DNA of 64,000 nt. Origin: an uncultured Bacteroidales bacterium (lineage in GTDB: Bacteria; Bacteroidota; Bacteroidia; Bacteroidales; UBA932). The notes beneath the pieces were generated by a model. That model was not told the DNA's origin, made no database searches, and saw only the letters and a list, made by a program, of their open reading frames with translations. Positions 38,047-46,700 of the stretch are shown one piece after another. The position numbers were made by a program, and so were the translations under genes. The first letter of the stretch is position 1. Every line of letters begins with the position of its first letter. The DNA lies in assembly GCA_944325495.1 (NCBI GenBank), contig CALVAD010000006.1:1-64000 (forward strand), read 5' to 3'.

Positions 38047-39975
38047 TCAGCTTCTCCAGCGGTACTGCAGCCTGAATTCGAGTCTGCCCGGCTTTTCGCT
38101 GAGATTCCATGGGTATTGTATGCTCTCCGCACGCAGCCAGATGCTGTGGTGTCTGCCGATGTGCACGGCCGCGTAGAGCGAAAGATTCCATCCGCGGCCG
38201 TAGAATGCCGGAACATTGAACGTGCCCGGAGCATCCTGCTGGTAGACATAGATTCTGTCGTTCCAGTTGTCTATGCGGAATATGCCTCCGCGTATGCTGA
38301 GGGTGAAGCTCTCGGTCTTTCTGCCGGCCTGGGCATACCAGAGCCAGCCGAATTCCTGGCACCACAGGGCATTGAACCTGCCGGACAAGGTCCATCCTCG
38401 CCACTCCGCGGCGATGTCTGCCCTCAGGTCATTGCGCAGCCTGAACTCGTCGGAGGGACGCAGACGCCCGCTCCATCGTATCTGCGGCATCAGCGCGAGC
38501 TGCCCGACTGCGAACTGAGGTTTCAGCTGCACGAGGCCTTTGTATTGGGCTTCCATCTTGTCGTTCCTGCGGGCCGCGTCGACCGTGCATATTGCCGACG
38601 GAGTTTCCACGCCGGCAGCCACGCCGCTGTATTCTTTGTATGCGGCATCGTGCCACCGGGCCTGCAGCGCATACTTCCGGCCGTATTCGGGTATCCATAT
38701 GAGGCCGCCTGTTCCGCGGAATCTTCCCTCGTAGTCCGAGCACAATTCTCCGAAGACGCTGATGTCGGGCAGCGGGAGCCTCCAGTCGAGAGAGACTGCC
38801 GACCCGGTGGCCGTGACTCCAAGCGTCAGTCTCCGGGTGGTCCAGCTCAGGTTGCCGATTATTCTCTTTCCGATGAACGAATATGCGGCCGAAATGGTGA
38901 ATTTCCCTGCATTCCAGTCGCTTGCCACGCCGAACAATTCTGCCGTGGCCGAGCCGGTGGTGGAGATTCCGCTTGCGTTTTTCCGGAAGGATGCCGCTGA
39001 TGAGTACCCGCTCATGCTGAATCCGCTCCATAGTGCAAGTCCCTGTCCGAAGCGTGCGGAGAAATGGCCGAGCACCACTTTGCCGAGAATGCGCTTGCCG
39101 TAATAGGCGGCGCTGAATGTGCCGGGCCTGAATTCCGGCTCCGAGTATGTTGTCCGCGAGGTCCAGCGGAATTCGGCTCTTTCGCCGAGCTCCGCGCTGT
39201 ACTTTATTCTTGCCGTATATTGTCCGTCGTGTCTCGCAGAGGCTCCGGCCGTGACGGACTGGTCGAGCCGCTGCCTTTTCCGCTGACCTGGCGCTGAGTC
39301 CGTGCGCAGGACAACGAAGGGCTTCAGGGCTTCGGCGAATTCGGGTGAGAATCCGTCGACGAGCCCAAGTTCGCTGAACGACAGGATGTCCCCGCTGCGC
39401 GAGCGGTAATCGGTCAGCGAGGCTGCCTGGTATTGGCTGAAAAGTCCGGAGGAAAGCAGCCGGGCCTTGCCCGCGAGATTGAGGTCAAGCGGATGTTCGG
39501 CAAGGCTTTGGTAGCGGTCAAGTTCGTCCTGTGTGAGTTCTTCGATGCAGGATGCCCCGCTCAGGACCAGCACGGAGTTTTCGAAATTGTCGCGGTTTTG
39601 TTTTTTGCCGCGGTTTTGATTTTTGTCGGTATACGTTTCTCCGTCGGTGTCCGTTTTTCTGGCGGCATCAACTTCTTTGTAGGTATCCATGTTCCCGTCG
39701 GTGGCCATTTTCTTGTCGGCAGCTGCTTTTCTGCCGACATCTGCTGTGGGGGATATTTGGATTTCTGCGGCCTGCATCGACGGCTTTGCTGATGCTCGTT
39801 GCGGGTTGTTCTGTCCTGCTGTCTGTTTTGCCTGCGGTACCTGCGGCGGTTTCGCCGCCGGACCTGCCACTGTGGATTCGATGGCCGCCGAGGCCGTAGC
39901 ACCCTGTACTGCTGCGGCCGTTTCCGCAGTCGCCGGCAGGGACATGAGCGCGGCGAGAAATAGGAATGAAGTCAT
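38047..39975 (-). CDS. Helix-hairpin-helix outer-membrane barrel protein
   Basis: A 642-residue exported protein (signal MTSFLFLAALMSLPATAETA). Residues about 25-140 are a low-complexity Ala/Lys/Asp/Thr-rich stretch. About 145-225 hold a helix-hairpin-helix-like region (LTQDELDRYQSLAEHPLDLN and ILSFSELGLVDGFSPEFAEALKP), as in ComEA-type proteins. The remainder is beta-barrel sequence with aromatic girdle residues and a YRWRS end. Such HHH-barrel proteins occur across Bacteroidetes without a settled role; DNA contact at the surface is a guess. The start follows the promoter at 39996-40027, which excludes the longer frame. Confidence 0.75.
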   Translation of the reverse strand: MTSFLFLAALMSLPATAETAAAVQGATASAAIESTVAGPAAKPPQVPQAKQTAGQNNPQRASAKPSMQAAEIQISPTADVGRKAAADKKMATDGNMDTYKEVDAARKTDTDGETYTDKNQNRGKKQNRDNFENSVLVLSGASCIEELTQDELDRYQSLAEHPLDLNLAGKARLLSSGLFSQYQAASLTDYRSRSGDILSFSELGLVDGFSPEFAEALKPFVVLRTDSAPGQRKRQRLDQSVTAGASARHDGQYTARIKYSAELGERAEFRWTSRTTYSEPEFRPGTFSAAYYGKRILGKVVLGHFSARFGQGLALWSGFSMSGYSSAASFRKNASGISTTGSATAELFGVASDWNAGKFTISAAYSFIGKRIIGNLSWTTRRLTLGVTATGSAVSLDWRLPLPDISVFGELCSDYEGRFRGTGGLIWIPEYGRKYALQARWHDAAYKEYSGVAAGVETPSAICTVDAARRNDKMEAQYKGLVQLKPQFAVGQLALMPQIRWSGRLRPSDEFRLRNDLRADIAAEWRGWTLSGRFNALWCQEFGWLWYAQAGRKTESFTLSIRGGIFRIDNWNDRIYVYQQDAPGTFNVPAFYGRGWNLSLYAAVHIGRHHSIWLRAESIQYPWNLSEKPGRLEFRLQYRWRS

Positions 39976-39995
39976 AGTTCTCAGTTTTGGTTGTC

Positions 39996-40027
39996 CAAAT
40001 ATACGCAGAAGCTGAGAGCAGTGCAAA
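39996..40027 (-). promoter_or_regulatory. Promoter of the HHH-barrel gene
   Basis: On the minus strand TTTG (40027-40024), 20 bp, then TATATTTG (40003-39996): a full match to the Bacteroidetes consensus, 20 bp upstream of the ATG at 39975. Confidence 0.75.
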
Positions 40028-40111
40028 TGAACTTGCGCGTTTGTAGCGTTTGCACTGCCGAGGCGCCACGGTATATGCCACCGTCAGTCACCGTCCGTCA
40101 TATGCACCTCC

Positions 40112-40140
40112 GGGAGGCGATTTGGAGGGATTAGCCTCCC
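40112..40140. repeat. Family A palindrome core, decayed arms
   Basis: GGGAGGC and GCCTCCC enclose the loop GATTTGGAGGGATTA. The outer flanks share only scattered complementarity (ATGC and a few bases), so the arms appear to have decayed. Confidence 0.75.
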
Positions 40141-40276
40141 TACAACGCATACAGCGTCCGGTAACTTGGAAACGGCAACAATTGGACAAATTCCCGGCAG
40201 CTGGTGGCATTGACGGGACAGGCTAAGACGGTTCCTGCAAATCACCTCGTACGCCGACCGGTCCCAGACCCGCGCA

Positions 40277-40325
40277 GAACGCAGGCAAGCGTTCTTGGTC
40301 GCATCGATTCCGTGAGACCAAGAAC
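40277..40325. other. Two overlapping hairpins, possible RNA structure
   Basis: GAACGC/GCGTTC (40277-40294) and GTTCTTGGTC/GACCAAGAAC (40291-40325) share the bases GTTC, so only one can form fully at a time. It lies about 180 bp before the HPRT-adenylate kinase gene. It could be part of a leader or small RNA, or a decayed palindrome. Confidence 0.35.
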
Positions 40326-40503
40326 AGCAACCGGCTTCCCGAAGCCTTGCAGGGCCCATCACTGCGACAGGTGAATTGCAGGAATTCAGATTGTCAACAT
40401 GGCGGCGCGACGCGAAAACCCGTGCATGAGACTGAATTTGGCGTGCACCCCGGAAAGATTTAGAAAATTAATTCGTAAATTAGTGGTTTGACAGTTCCAG
40501 CTT

Positions 40504-41628
40504 ATGAAAGAAAAGATAGTTCTGCGCGACAAGGCTTTCAAGCCATACATCAGCCATGACAAAATCATGGACGCGATTGACAGGGTGGCGGAGAAGGTCA
40601 ATGCTGATTTCAGAGGGTGCGACGACGTGCCGATCGTGCTCTGCGTCCTCAACGGCGCCATACCCTTCACCGGAGAGCTCCTCCAGAGGCTCGATTTCAA
40701 CTGCGAGCTGGTCTCCATCAAGATGTCGTCCTATCAGGGGACGAAGTCCACGGGCACGGTGCTCACGATGATGGGACTGACAGCCGACGTGAGCGGACGG
40801 CGCATAATAATCTGTGAGGACATAGTCGATACCGGGAACACCATAGTCGCCCTCAAGGAGCTGCTGCTCGACAAGGGCGCGTCAGACGTCAAGATCTGCA
40901 CGATGCTCTTCAAGTCCGGAGTCTATGCGAAGCCGGACAAGATCGACTACATCGGCATGGACATTCCGAACGCGTTCATCGTGGGCTTCGGCCTCGACTA
41001 CAACGAATTGGGACGCAATACCAGGGACATTTACGTAATTGATGAAAATATGAAGTATTACATTCTTTTCGGCCCTCCGGGAGCCGGTAAGGGCACCCAT
41101 GCCGGGGCCGTAGCGGAGAAGTACAATCTCAAGCATATTTCGACGGGAGAGCTCCTGCGCGCGGAAATCGCCGCAGGCACCCAGCTCGGCAAGGAGGCCA
41201 AGTCGCTTATCGATGCCGGAGAACTCGTTCCGGATTCAGTGGTCGAAGGCATGATAGAAAGCGCCTTCGACAAGATCAAGGGAGTCGACGGCTTCCTGCT
41301 TGACGGCTTCCCTCGCAATCTCGCACAGGCGCAGGATCTCGACAAGATTCTTGAGAGGCGGGGCAGCGGCGTCACCGCGGTGATCTCGCTGATGATTTCC
41401 GATGACATGATACGCCAGCGCATCGCGAACAGGGCGGCGATCGAAGGCCGCGCCGACGACGCCTCCGAGGCCACCATCACCAACCGCATCCGCACCTACC
41501 ACGCCCAGACCGAGCCTCTGATAGAGTACTACAAGAAAGCGGGCAAGTACTATGAGTGCAACTGCGAACACGGCGACATCAACGAGAACCGCCGCCGCGT
41601 GCTGAACCTCGTGGACAGCATACAGTAG
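40504..41628 (+). CDS. hpt-adk: Hypoxanthine phosphoribosyltransferase-adenylate kinase fusion
   Basis: A 374-residue cytosolic protein joining two purine enzymes in one frame. Residues 1-182 are hypoxanthine phosphoribosyltransferase (PRPP loop IICEDIVDTGNT at about 103-113; flexible loop SSYQGTKSTG), which salvages hypoxanthine or guanine to the nucleotide. Residues 183-374 are adenylate kinase (P-loop GPPGAGKGTHA at about 190, ISTGELLRAEI, LLDGFPRN, short LID RAAIEGRADDASEAT without zinc Cys), which interconverts AMP, ADP and ATP. The adk part begins with its own Met (codon at 41050), so internal initiation is possible. Genes for these two enzymes are often adjacent in Bacteroidales. Confidence 0.93.
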   Translation: MKEKIVLRDKAFKPYISHDKIMDAIDRVAEKVNADFRGCDDVPIVLCVLNGAIPFTGELLQRLDFNCELVSIKMSSYQGTKSTGTVLTMMGLTADVSGRRIIICEDIVDTGNTIVALKELLLDKGASDVKICTMLFKSGVYAKPDKIDYIGMDIPNAFIVGFGLDYNELGRNTRDIYVIDENMKYYILFGPPGAGKGTHAGAVAEKYNLKHISTGELLRAEIAAGTQLGKEAKSLIDAGELVPDSVVEGMIESAFDKIKGVDGFLLDGFPRNLAQAQDLDKILERRGSGVTAVISLMISDDMIRQRIANRAAIEGRADDASEATITNRIRTYHAQTEPLIEYYKKAGKYYECNCEHGDINENRRRVLNLVDSIQ

Positions 41629-41629
41629 A

Positions 41630-41673
41630 GAGCCTGCCTTGAGATACCACGACGGCAGGCTCAGGCCTGCCGT
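41630..41673 (+). terminator. Terminator with an alternative hairpin after hpt-adk
   Basis: Segment 41652-41660 (ACGGCAGGC) can pair with 41665-41673 (GCCTGCCGT), followed by TATTCTTTCTC, a terminator-like arrangement. The overlapping segment 41654-41662 can instead pair with GAGCCTGCC at 41630-41638 just after the stop. The two foldings exclude each other. Confidence 0.6.
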
Positions 41674-41727
41674 TATTCTTTCTCCCTTGGTCATGCCTTT
41701 GTTGGATATTAAAAAATAACCGAAAAA

Positions 41728-42642
41728 ATGAAAGCCATCATCGAATCCGTGCTGAAAAGACTGTGTGCCGGGCTTCTGTGCATATTCTTTTCGGCGACTC
41801 TCCATTCCGCCCACGGCCAGGTTCCTGAACCCATACCCTATGCCAGTGTCGAGACCTGGCCTTCGTTCATGGGTGCCGGAAATGATTCTCCGGCAGAATT
41901 CCGGTCCTGGATAGAGGACAGGCTGCAGCTGAATGACAGACTTGAACCGACGCGGATTTTTTTCAGTGTCATCGTGGGCGGGGATGGACGTGTGTCCGGT
42001 TTCAAGGTCATCAGGGACGATACGGGAGATCCCGCTCTGCGCGGCGATCTGGAGCGCGTCGTCTCGATGTCACCGCGATGGGAGCCCGGACTGCAGCGCG
42101 ACGTCCCGCAAAGTGTCTCCCTGACCTTGTATGTGGACTTCATGCGCCCGGACCTGCTCGCGGAGACAAGAAACCGCAATGCCGCAGAGAAAAGGCGCCA
42201 GGAGGATACGGAGGCCTCCGCTTCTGAAAAAAGCTTCGTCGAGAGTCTGATCGCTATGGGCGCGGACCCGGAAACGGCGGTGATAGAGGACATGTCCCGG
42301 CTGGAGACGCTGATTTCCGCGGCGACAGAACCGGTCGTCGTGGTTTATTTCAACAATCCTCTTCATCTGCCTTGCGCGAACATGAGGAGGCAGTGGAGCG
42401 GCGTGCTCGCGGACTATGCCGGCAAGTACGGACTGCACGCGGTATATTCAAGATTGTCTTTTTCCTCTGGATATGAAGATTATCCTGCTACGGCGCAGTT
42501 TGCGGAAAAGTTCGGACTTAAGGTTTATCCTGTGACGTTCTTCTTCTATGACCGGAGAGGCGATTACGAATGTTTCACTGGTTTCGATCCGGAGAAGTTC
42601 CGGTCGTGGTTCGGCGAGATGATGGAAAAAGCTGATTTTTAA
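41728..42642 (+). CDS. TonB C-terminal-like domain fused to a thioredoxin-like domain
   Basis: A 304-residue exported protein (signal peptide to about residue 30, SAHG|QVP). Residues about 40-140 resemble a TonB_C domain: WPSFMGAG, FRSWIEDRLQ, VIVGGDGRVSGFKVIRDTGDP-like strands and SMSPRWEPGLQRDVPQSVSLTL. Residues about 190-304 have a thioredoxin-like order: VVVVYFNNPLHLPC, then a helix, then KVYPVTFFFYDRRG with the cis-Pro, then a final helix. The usual CxxC is HLPC (only C216 kept). Without an N-terminal TonB transmembrane/Pro-rich part, it is not a standard TonB. A periplasmic redox or chaperone-like role is inferred. Confidence 0.7.
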   Translation: MKAIIESVLKRLCAGLLCIFFSATLHSAHGQVPEPIPYASVETWPSFMGAGNDSPAEFRSWIEDRLQLNDRLEPTRIFFSVIVGGDGRVSGFKVIRDDTGDPALRGDLERVVSMSPRWEPGLQRDVPQSVSLTLYVDFMRPDLLAETRNRNAAEKRRQEDTEASASEKSFVESLIAMGADPETAVIEDMSRLETLISAATEPVVVVYFNNPLHLPCANMRRQWSGVLADYAGKYGLHAVYSRLSFSSGYEDYPATAQFAEKFGLKVYPVTFFFYDRRGDYECFTGFDPEKFRSWFGEMMEKADF

Positions 42643-42654
42643 CGGGAATGCATT

Positions 42655-43269
42655 ATGAAAGTTCTGCTGATTAACGGAAGCCCCCATAAGGAGGGCAACA
42701 CCTTCATCGCATTGAGCGAGGTCGCGGAGACCCTGCGCATGCTCGGCGACGAGGCGGAGATCGTATGGATCGGCAGCAGGCCGGTGCGCGGCTGCATCGC
42801 CTGCGGTTCGTGCGCGAAGACCGGGAAATGCGCGTTCGACGACGATGTGATGCCTGAGATACTCGCGAAGGCGGCCGAGGCCGACGGCATCGTGGTCGGC
42901 TCCCCGGTCTATTATGCCGGCCCCAACGGAGCCTTGTGCGCCGTGCTCGACAGGATGTTCTATTCGGGCGGGCGCTTCCTTCAGCGCAAGCCTGCGGCCG
43001 CGGTAGTGGTCTGTCGCAGGGGAGGGGCCAGCGCCGCTTTCGACCGCTTGAACAAATATTTCGCGATGAGCAACATGCCCGTAGTGCCTTCGCAGTACTG
43101 GAACAGCGTCCACGGGCATAAGCCGGGCGAGGCGGCGCGCGATGCCGAAGGGCTTCAGACCATGCGCACCCTCGCGCGAAACATGCACTGGATGCTCCAC
43201 GGGCTCGATGCCGGCAGGGAGGACTCCGTCAACCCCGAACCCCGCGAGCGCACGAACTTCATCCGCTGA
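42655..43269 (+). CDS. NADPH-dependent FMN reductase/flavodoxin-fold oxidoreductase
   Basis: A 204-residue cytosolic flavoprotein. The N-terminal FMN phosphate loop is LLINGSPHKEGNT; GCIACGSCAKTGKCAFDD is the Cys-rich segment of the iron-sulfur flavoprotein/NADPH-dependent FMN reductase family, and VVGSPVYYAG is the second flavin loop. It should reduce quinones or other small acceptors, but the physiological substrate is unknown. It starts 12 nt after the TonB_C/thioredoxin-like gene and may share its transcript, which would fit a redox theme. Confidence 0.85.
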   Translation: MKVLLINGSPHKEGNTFIALSEVAETLRMLGDEAEIVWIGSRPVRGCIACGSCAKTGKCAFDDDVMPEILAKAAEADGIVVGSPVYYAGPNGALCAVLDRMFYSGGRFLQRKPAAAVVVCRRGGASAAFDRLNKYFAMSNMPVVPSQYWNSVHGHKPGEAARDAEGLQTMRTLARNMHWMLHGLDAGREDSVNPEPRERTNFIR

Positions 43270-43411
43270 CAGTCGCGGATCTTTTCGTTCGGGTCCTGAG
43301 ATTCACCGGCCGCCGCTTTTTCATGTTTCGTGCAAAACACCTGTCGCAGCGGCCGGATTCCGACTTGCGCACAGGGCCGGCAGCTGTTACCAGTCACACG
43401 GAATCCGAGGG

Positions 43412-43467
43412 ACCGGTCGCACTGCCGTGCTTCTTCTCAGCCTCCAAGCCGTCCGTCTGCGACCGGT
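43412..43467. repeat. 10-bp inverted repeat with 36-nt loop
   Basis: ACCGGTCGCA (43412-43421) and TGCGACCGGT (43458-43467) are perfectly complementary. A related pair, CCGGCCGC/GCGGCCGG, sits 60-100 bp upstream, and both have ATTCACCGG-like or AATCC flanks, hinting at a third decayed palindrome type. Confidence 0.6.
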
Positions 43468-43637
43468 GAATTTCAGAAACCCAATCGGTGCCGGCGGGCG
43501 AAGATTACTGCCGTATTGAGTCCAACTTGGGGCACTCAATTCAATTATTTGTTGGAGATAATGACAAAAGCAGCTGGTGTATGGATGGTGATGCCGACTG
43601 CTGTGCGCCGGCGGCGGAACCGGCAATCCGACCGCAC

Positions 43638-43708
43638 AAATGCTGGATGCTCCCTCATGGCAGGCTTTTCCCCAATCATTGCCTGCCGTGAGGGAGCATC
43701 CAGCATTT
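43638..43708. repeat. Family A-like palindrome, 28-bp arms
   Basis: Arms 43638-43665 and 43681-43708 pair with one G-T. The loop TTTTCCCCAATCATT (minus strand ...GGGGAAAA) lies between GGCAGGC and GCCTGCC. The right arm ends in ATTTT and the left begins CAAA, so it may terminate both convergent genes. Confidence 0.9.
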
Positions 43709-43767
43709 TCATGCCCGGGGCGTCGCTCCGGAGCTTGAACTGTTTTGGCTTCTGGCGAAAACCAGAA

Positions 43768-46700
43768 CTAATACTCGTCCCAGCTCTTGATGCCTATGTC
43801 GTCGAGCGACTTCGCGCAGAAGGCCCGGATATAGGCCGTGGCGAGCCGGCTGTTGGTGATCAGCGGCACATTGAAGTCGATTGACGCGCGCCTCATCTTG
43901 TAGCCGTTGCTGAGCTCCTTGCGCGAGTAGTTCTTCGGAATGTTCACGACGAGATCCACCTCGTGCGTGCGTATCAGCTCGAGAGCCGAAGGTTCGTCCG
44001 GTTCCAGACCGTCGGCCTCCTCATGGGGCCACAGCGCCCTGTGGGCCGGTACCCCGTTCTCGTTGAGGTACTTGCAGGTGCCGGCGGTAGCGTAGATCTT
44101 GATACCTTTCTCGTAGAGCTTGTGGCAGGCGAGAAGCAGGTCGGCCTTCTGTATCGGGTTGCCAGAAGAAATCAGCACCGCGTGCTCCGGAATCCTGTGC
44201 CCTACGGAGAGCATGGCCTTGAGCAGGGCCTCGTCGAGATTGTCGCCTATGCAGCCCACCTCGCCGGTGGATGCCATGTCCACTCCGAGCACGGGGTCGG
44301 CGTGGCTGAGGCGCGAGAACGAGAACTGCGAACACTTGATGCCCACATATTCGAGTTCGAACGGATCGATGCGCATCGGTTCCGGATGTTCTCCGAGCAT
44401 GCAGCGGGTGGCGAGGTCTATGAAATTGACCTTCAGCACCTTCGATACGAAGGGGAAGCTGCGCGACGCGCGCAGGTTGCATTCGATTACCTTGATGTAG
44501 TTGTCGGTCGCGAGGAACTGGATGTTGAAGGGTCCGGTGATATGCAGCTCGGCCGCTATCGCCGCGGTGGTCTTGCGTATCTTGGCGGCCGTGATTCCGT
44601 AGATCTTCTGCGGAGGGAACTGGATCGTGGCGTCGCCCGAATGCACTCCGGCGAACTCGATATGCTCGGATATCGCCGAGGCTATGACCTTGCCGTTGTC
44701 GGCGACGGCGTCGCATTCGAGCTCCTTGCACCTCTGCATGAACGAACTGATCACCACCGGATGCTCTTCCGAAACCTCCACCGCCATGGCGAGGAACACC
44801 TTCATGTCCTCCTTGCTGTAGCAGACATTCATGGCGGCGCCGGAAAGCACATAAGAAGGCCGCACGAGCACCGGGAAGCCGACCTCGTCCACGAACTTGT
44901 CGATATCGTCCATGGTCGTGAGCTCCCTCCAGCGCGGCTGGTCGATGTGCAGCTTGTCCACGATCTGGGAGAACTTGTTGCGGTCTTCGGCCCTGTCGAT
45001 GTCGTCGGCCGATGTCCCGAGCAGACGGATGCCTCCGCGCATCAGCGGCAGCGCGAGGTTGTTCGGAATCTGTCCGCCCACGCTGACGATGACGCCGTAG
45101 GGCTTCTCGAGCTCGCAGATGTCCATCACGGTCTCATAGCTGAGTTCGTCGAAGTAGAGCCTGTCGCAGGAGTCGTAGTCGGTCGATACGGTCTCGGGAT
45201 TGTAGTTTATCATTATCGACTTGTAGCCGCGGCGGTGCAGGGTCTGGAGGGCGTTGACGCCGCACCAGTCGAACTCCACGCTGCTGCCTATCCTGTAGGC
45301 TCCCGAGCCCAGCACTATGACGGTCCTGTGGCCTTCGTTGAAGTTCACGTCGTCGGTCTCTCCGTTGTAGGTAAGATAGAGATAGTTGGTGCTTGAGGGG
45401 AATTCGGCCGCGAGCGTGTCGATCTGCTTGACATGCGGCCTGAGGCCGAGGGACTTGCGCAGCGAGCGCACTTCGCTTTCCTGTATTCCGAACACCCGGC
45501 TTATCTGTATGTCGGAGAAGCCCTGGCTCTTGGCGCGGTGCAGCAGTTCCGCGCCGACCTTGCCGAGAGACTCGCATCTCTCCAGCTCGCGGTAGGTGTT
45601 TTCGATGTTCTCGAGCTTGTCGAGGAACCATTTGTCTATGTGGGTGAGCTCGTGGATCCTGTCCACGCCGTAGCCGGACTGAAGCGCGGCCGCAATCGCG
45701 AATATGCGGGTGTCCGTAGGGTTCTTCAGGGCCTCGTCGAGGTCTTCGGTCTTATAGGGCTTGTTGCACACGAAGCCGTGGGCGCCCTGGCCTATCATCC
45801 TGAGGCCTTTCTGAATCGCCTCCTCGAAGTTGCGTCCGATGGCCATGACCTCGCCGACGCTCTTCATGCTCGAACCTATCTCGCGTGAGACGCCCTTGAA
45901 CTTGGCGAGGTCCCAGCGCGGTATCTTACAGACCACATAGTCGAGCGCCGGCTCGAAGAAGGCCGGGGTCGTCTTGGTCACCGAATTCTTGAGCTCGAAC
46001 AGGCCGTAGCCGAGGCCGAGCTTGGCCGCGATGAAGGCGAGAGGGTAGCCGGTCGCCTTGGAGGCGAGGGCCGAAGAGCGGCTCAGACGGGCGTTGACTT
46101 CGATGACCCTGTAGTCCTCGCCGTCGGGGCTGAACGCATACTGCACGTTGCATTCGCCGATTATGCCCACATGGCGCACGATGTCGATGGCTATCTTGCG
46201 CAGGAAGTGGAACTCCTTGTTGGAAAGGGTCTGCGACGGGGCCACCACGATGCTCTCGCCGGTATGTATGCCGAGAGGGTCGAAGTTCTCCATGTTGCAG
46301 ACTGTGATGCAGTTGTCGTAGCTGTCGCGCACGACCTCGTATTCGATTTCCTTCCATCCGCGCAGGGACTTCTCGACCAGCACCTGGGGCGAGAAGGCGA
46401 AGGCCTTGCCGGCCAGGGCTTCAAGCTCCTCCTCGTTCTCGCAGAATCCCGAGCCGAGTCCGCCGAGGGCGTAGGCCGCGCGTATGATCACGGGATAGCC
46501 CACGCTGGCGGCCGCCGCGCGCGCCTCCTCAAGGTTGGAGGCGGCGTGCGACTTGATGGTCTTGACTCCTATTTCGTCGAGCTTTTTCACGAAAAGCTCA
46601 CGGTCTTCAGTGTCGATTATGGCCTGCACCGGCGTTCCGAGCACCTTCACCCCGTATTTGTCGAGGACTCCGCTGCGGAAGAGCTGCACTCCGCAGTTCA

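Larger units (their letters stand above)
39976..40503. other. 528-bp divergent intergenic region
   Basis: It contains the promoter of the HHH-barrel gene (39996-40027), a decayed family A hairpin (40112-40140) and two overlapping hairpins (40277-40325). A/T-rich sequence before 40504, including TAAATTAG at about 40474, probably holds the promoter of the HPRT-adenylate kinase gene. No coding frame is supported. Confidence 0.65.
43270..43767. other. 498-bp convergent intergenic region with several inverted repeats
   Basis: No convincing gene. It holds inverted repeats at 43306-43356 (CCGGCCGC/GCGGCCGG), 43412-43467 (ACCGGTCGCA/TGCGACCGGT) and 43515-43540 (ATTGAGT/ACTCAAT with an inner CCAA/TTGG stem), then the family A palindrome at 43638-43708. 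The last two could act as terminators for the convergent genes. Confidence 0.7.

Noticed and set aside
43330-43884. A 184-codon + strand frame between the flavin reductase and carB
   Set aside because: It spans the palindrome and runs antisense into the carB end, with no recognisable domain or promoter.
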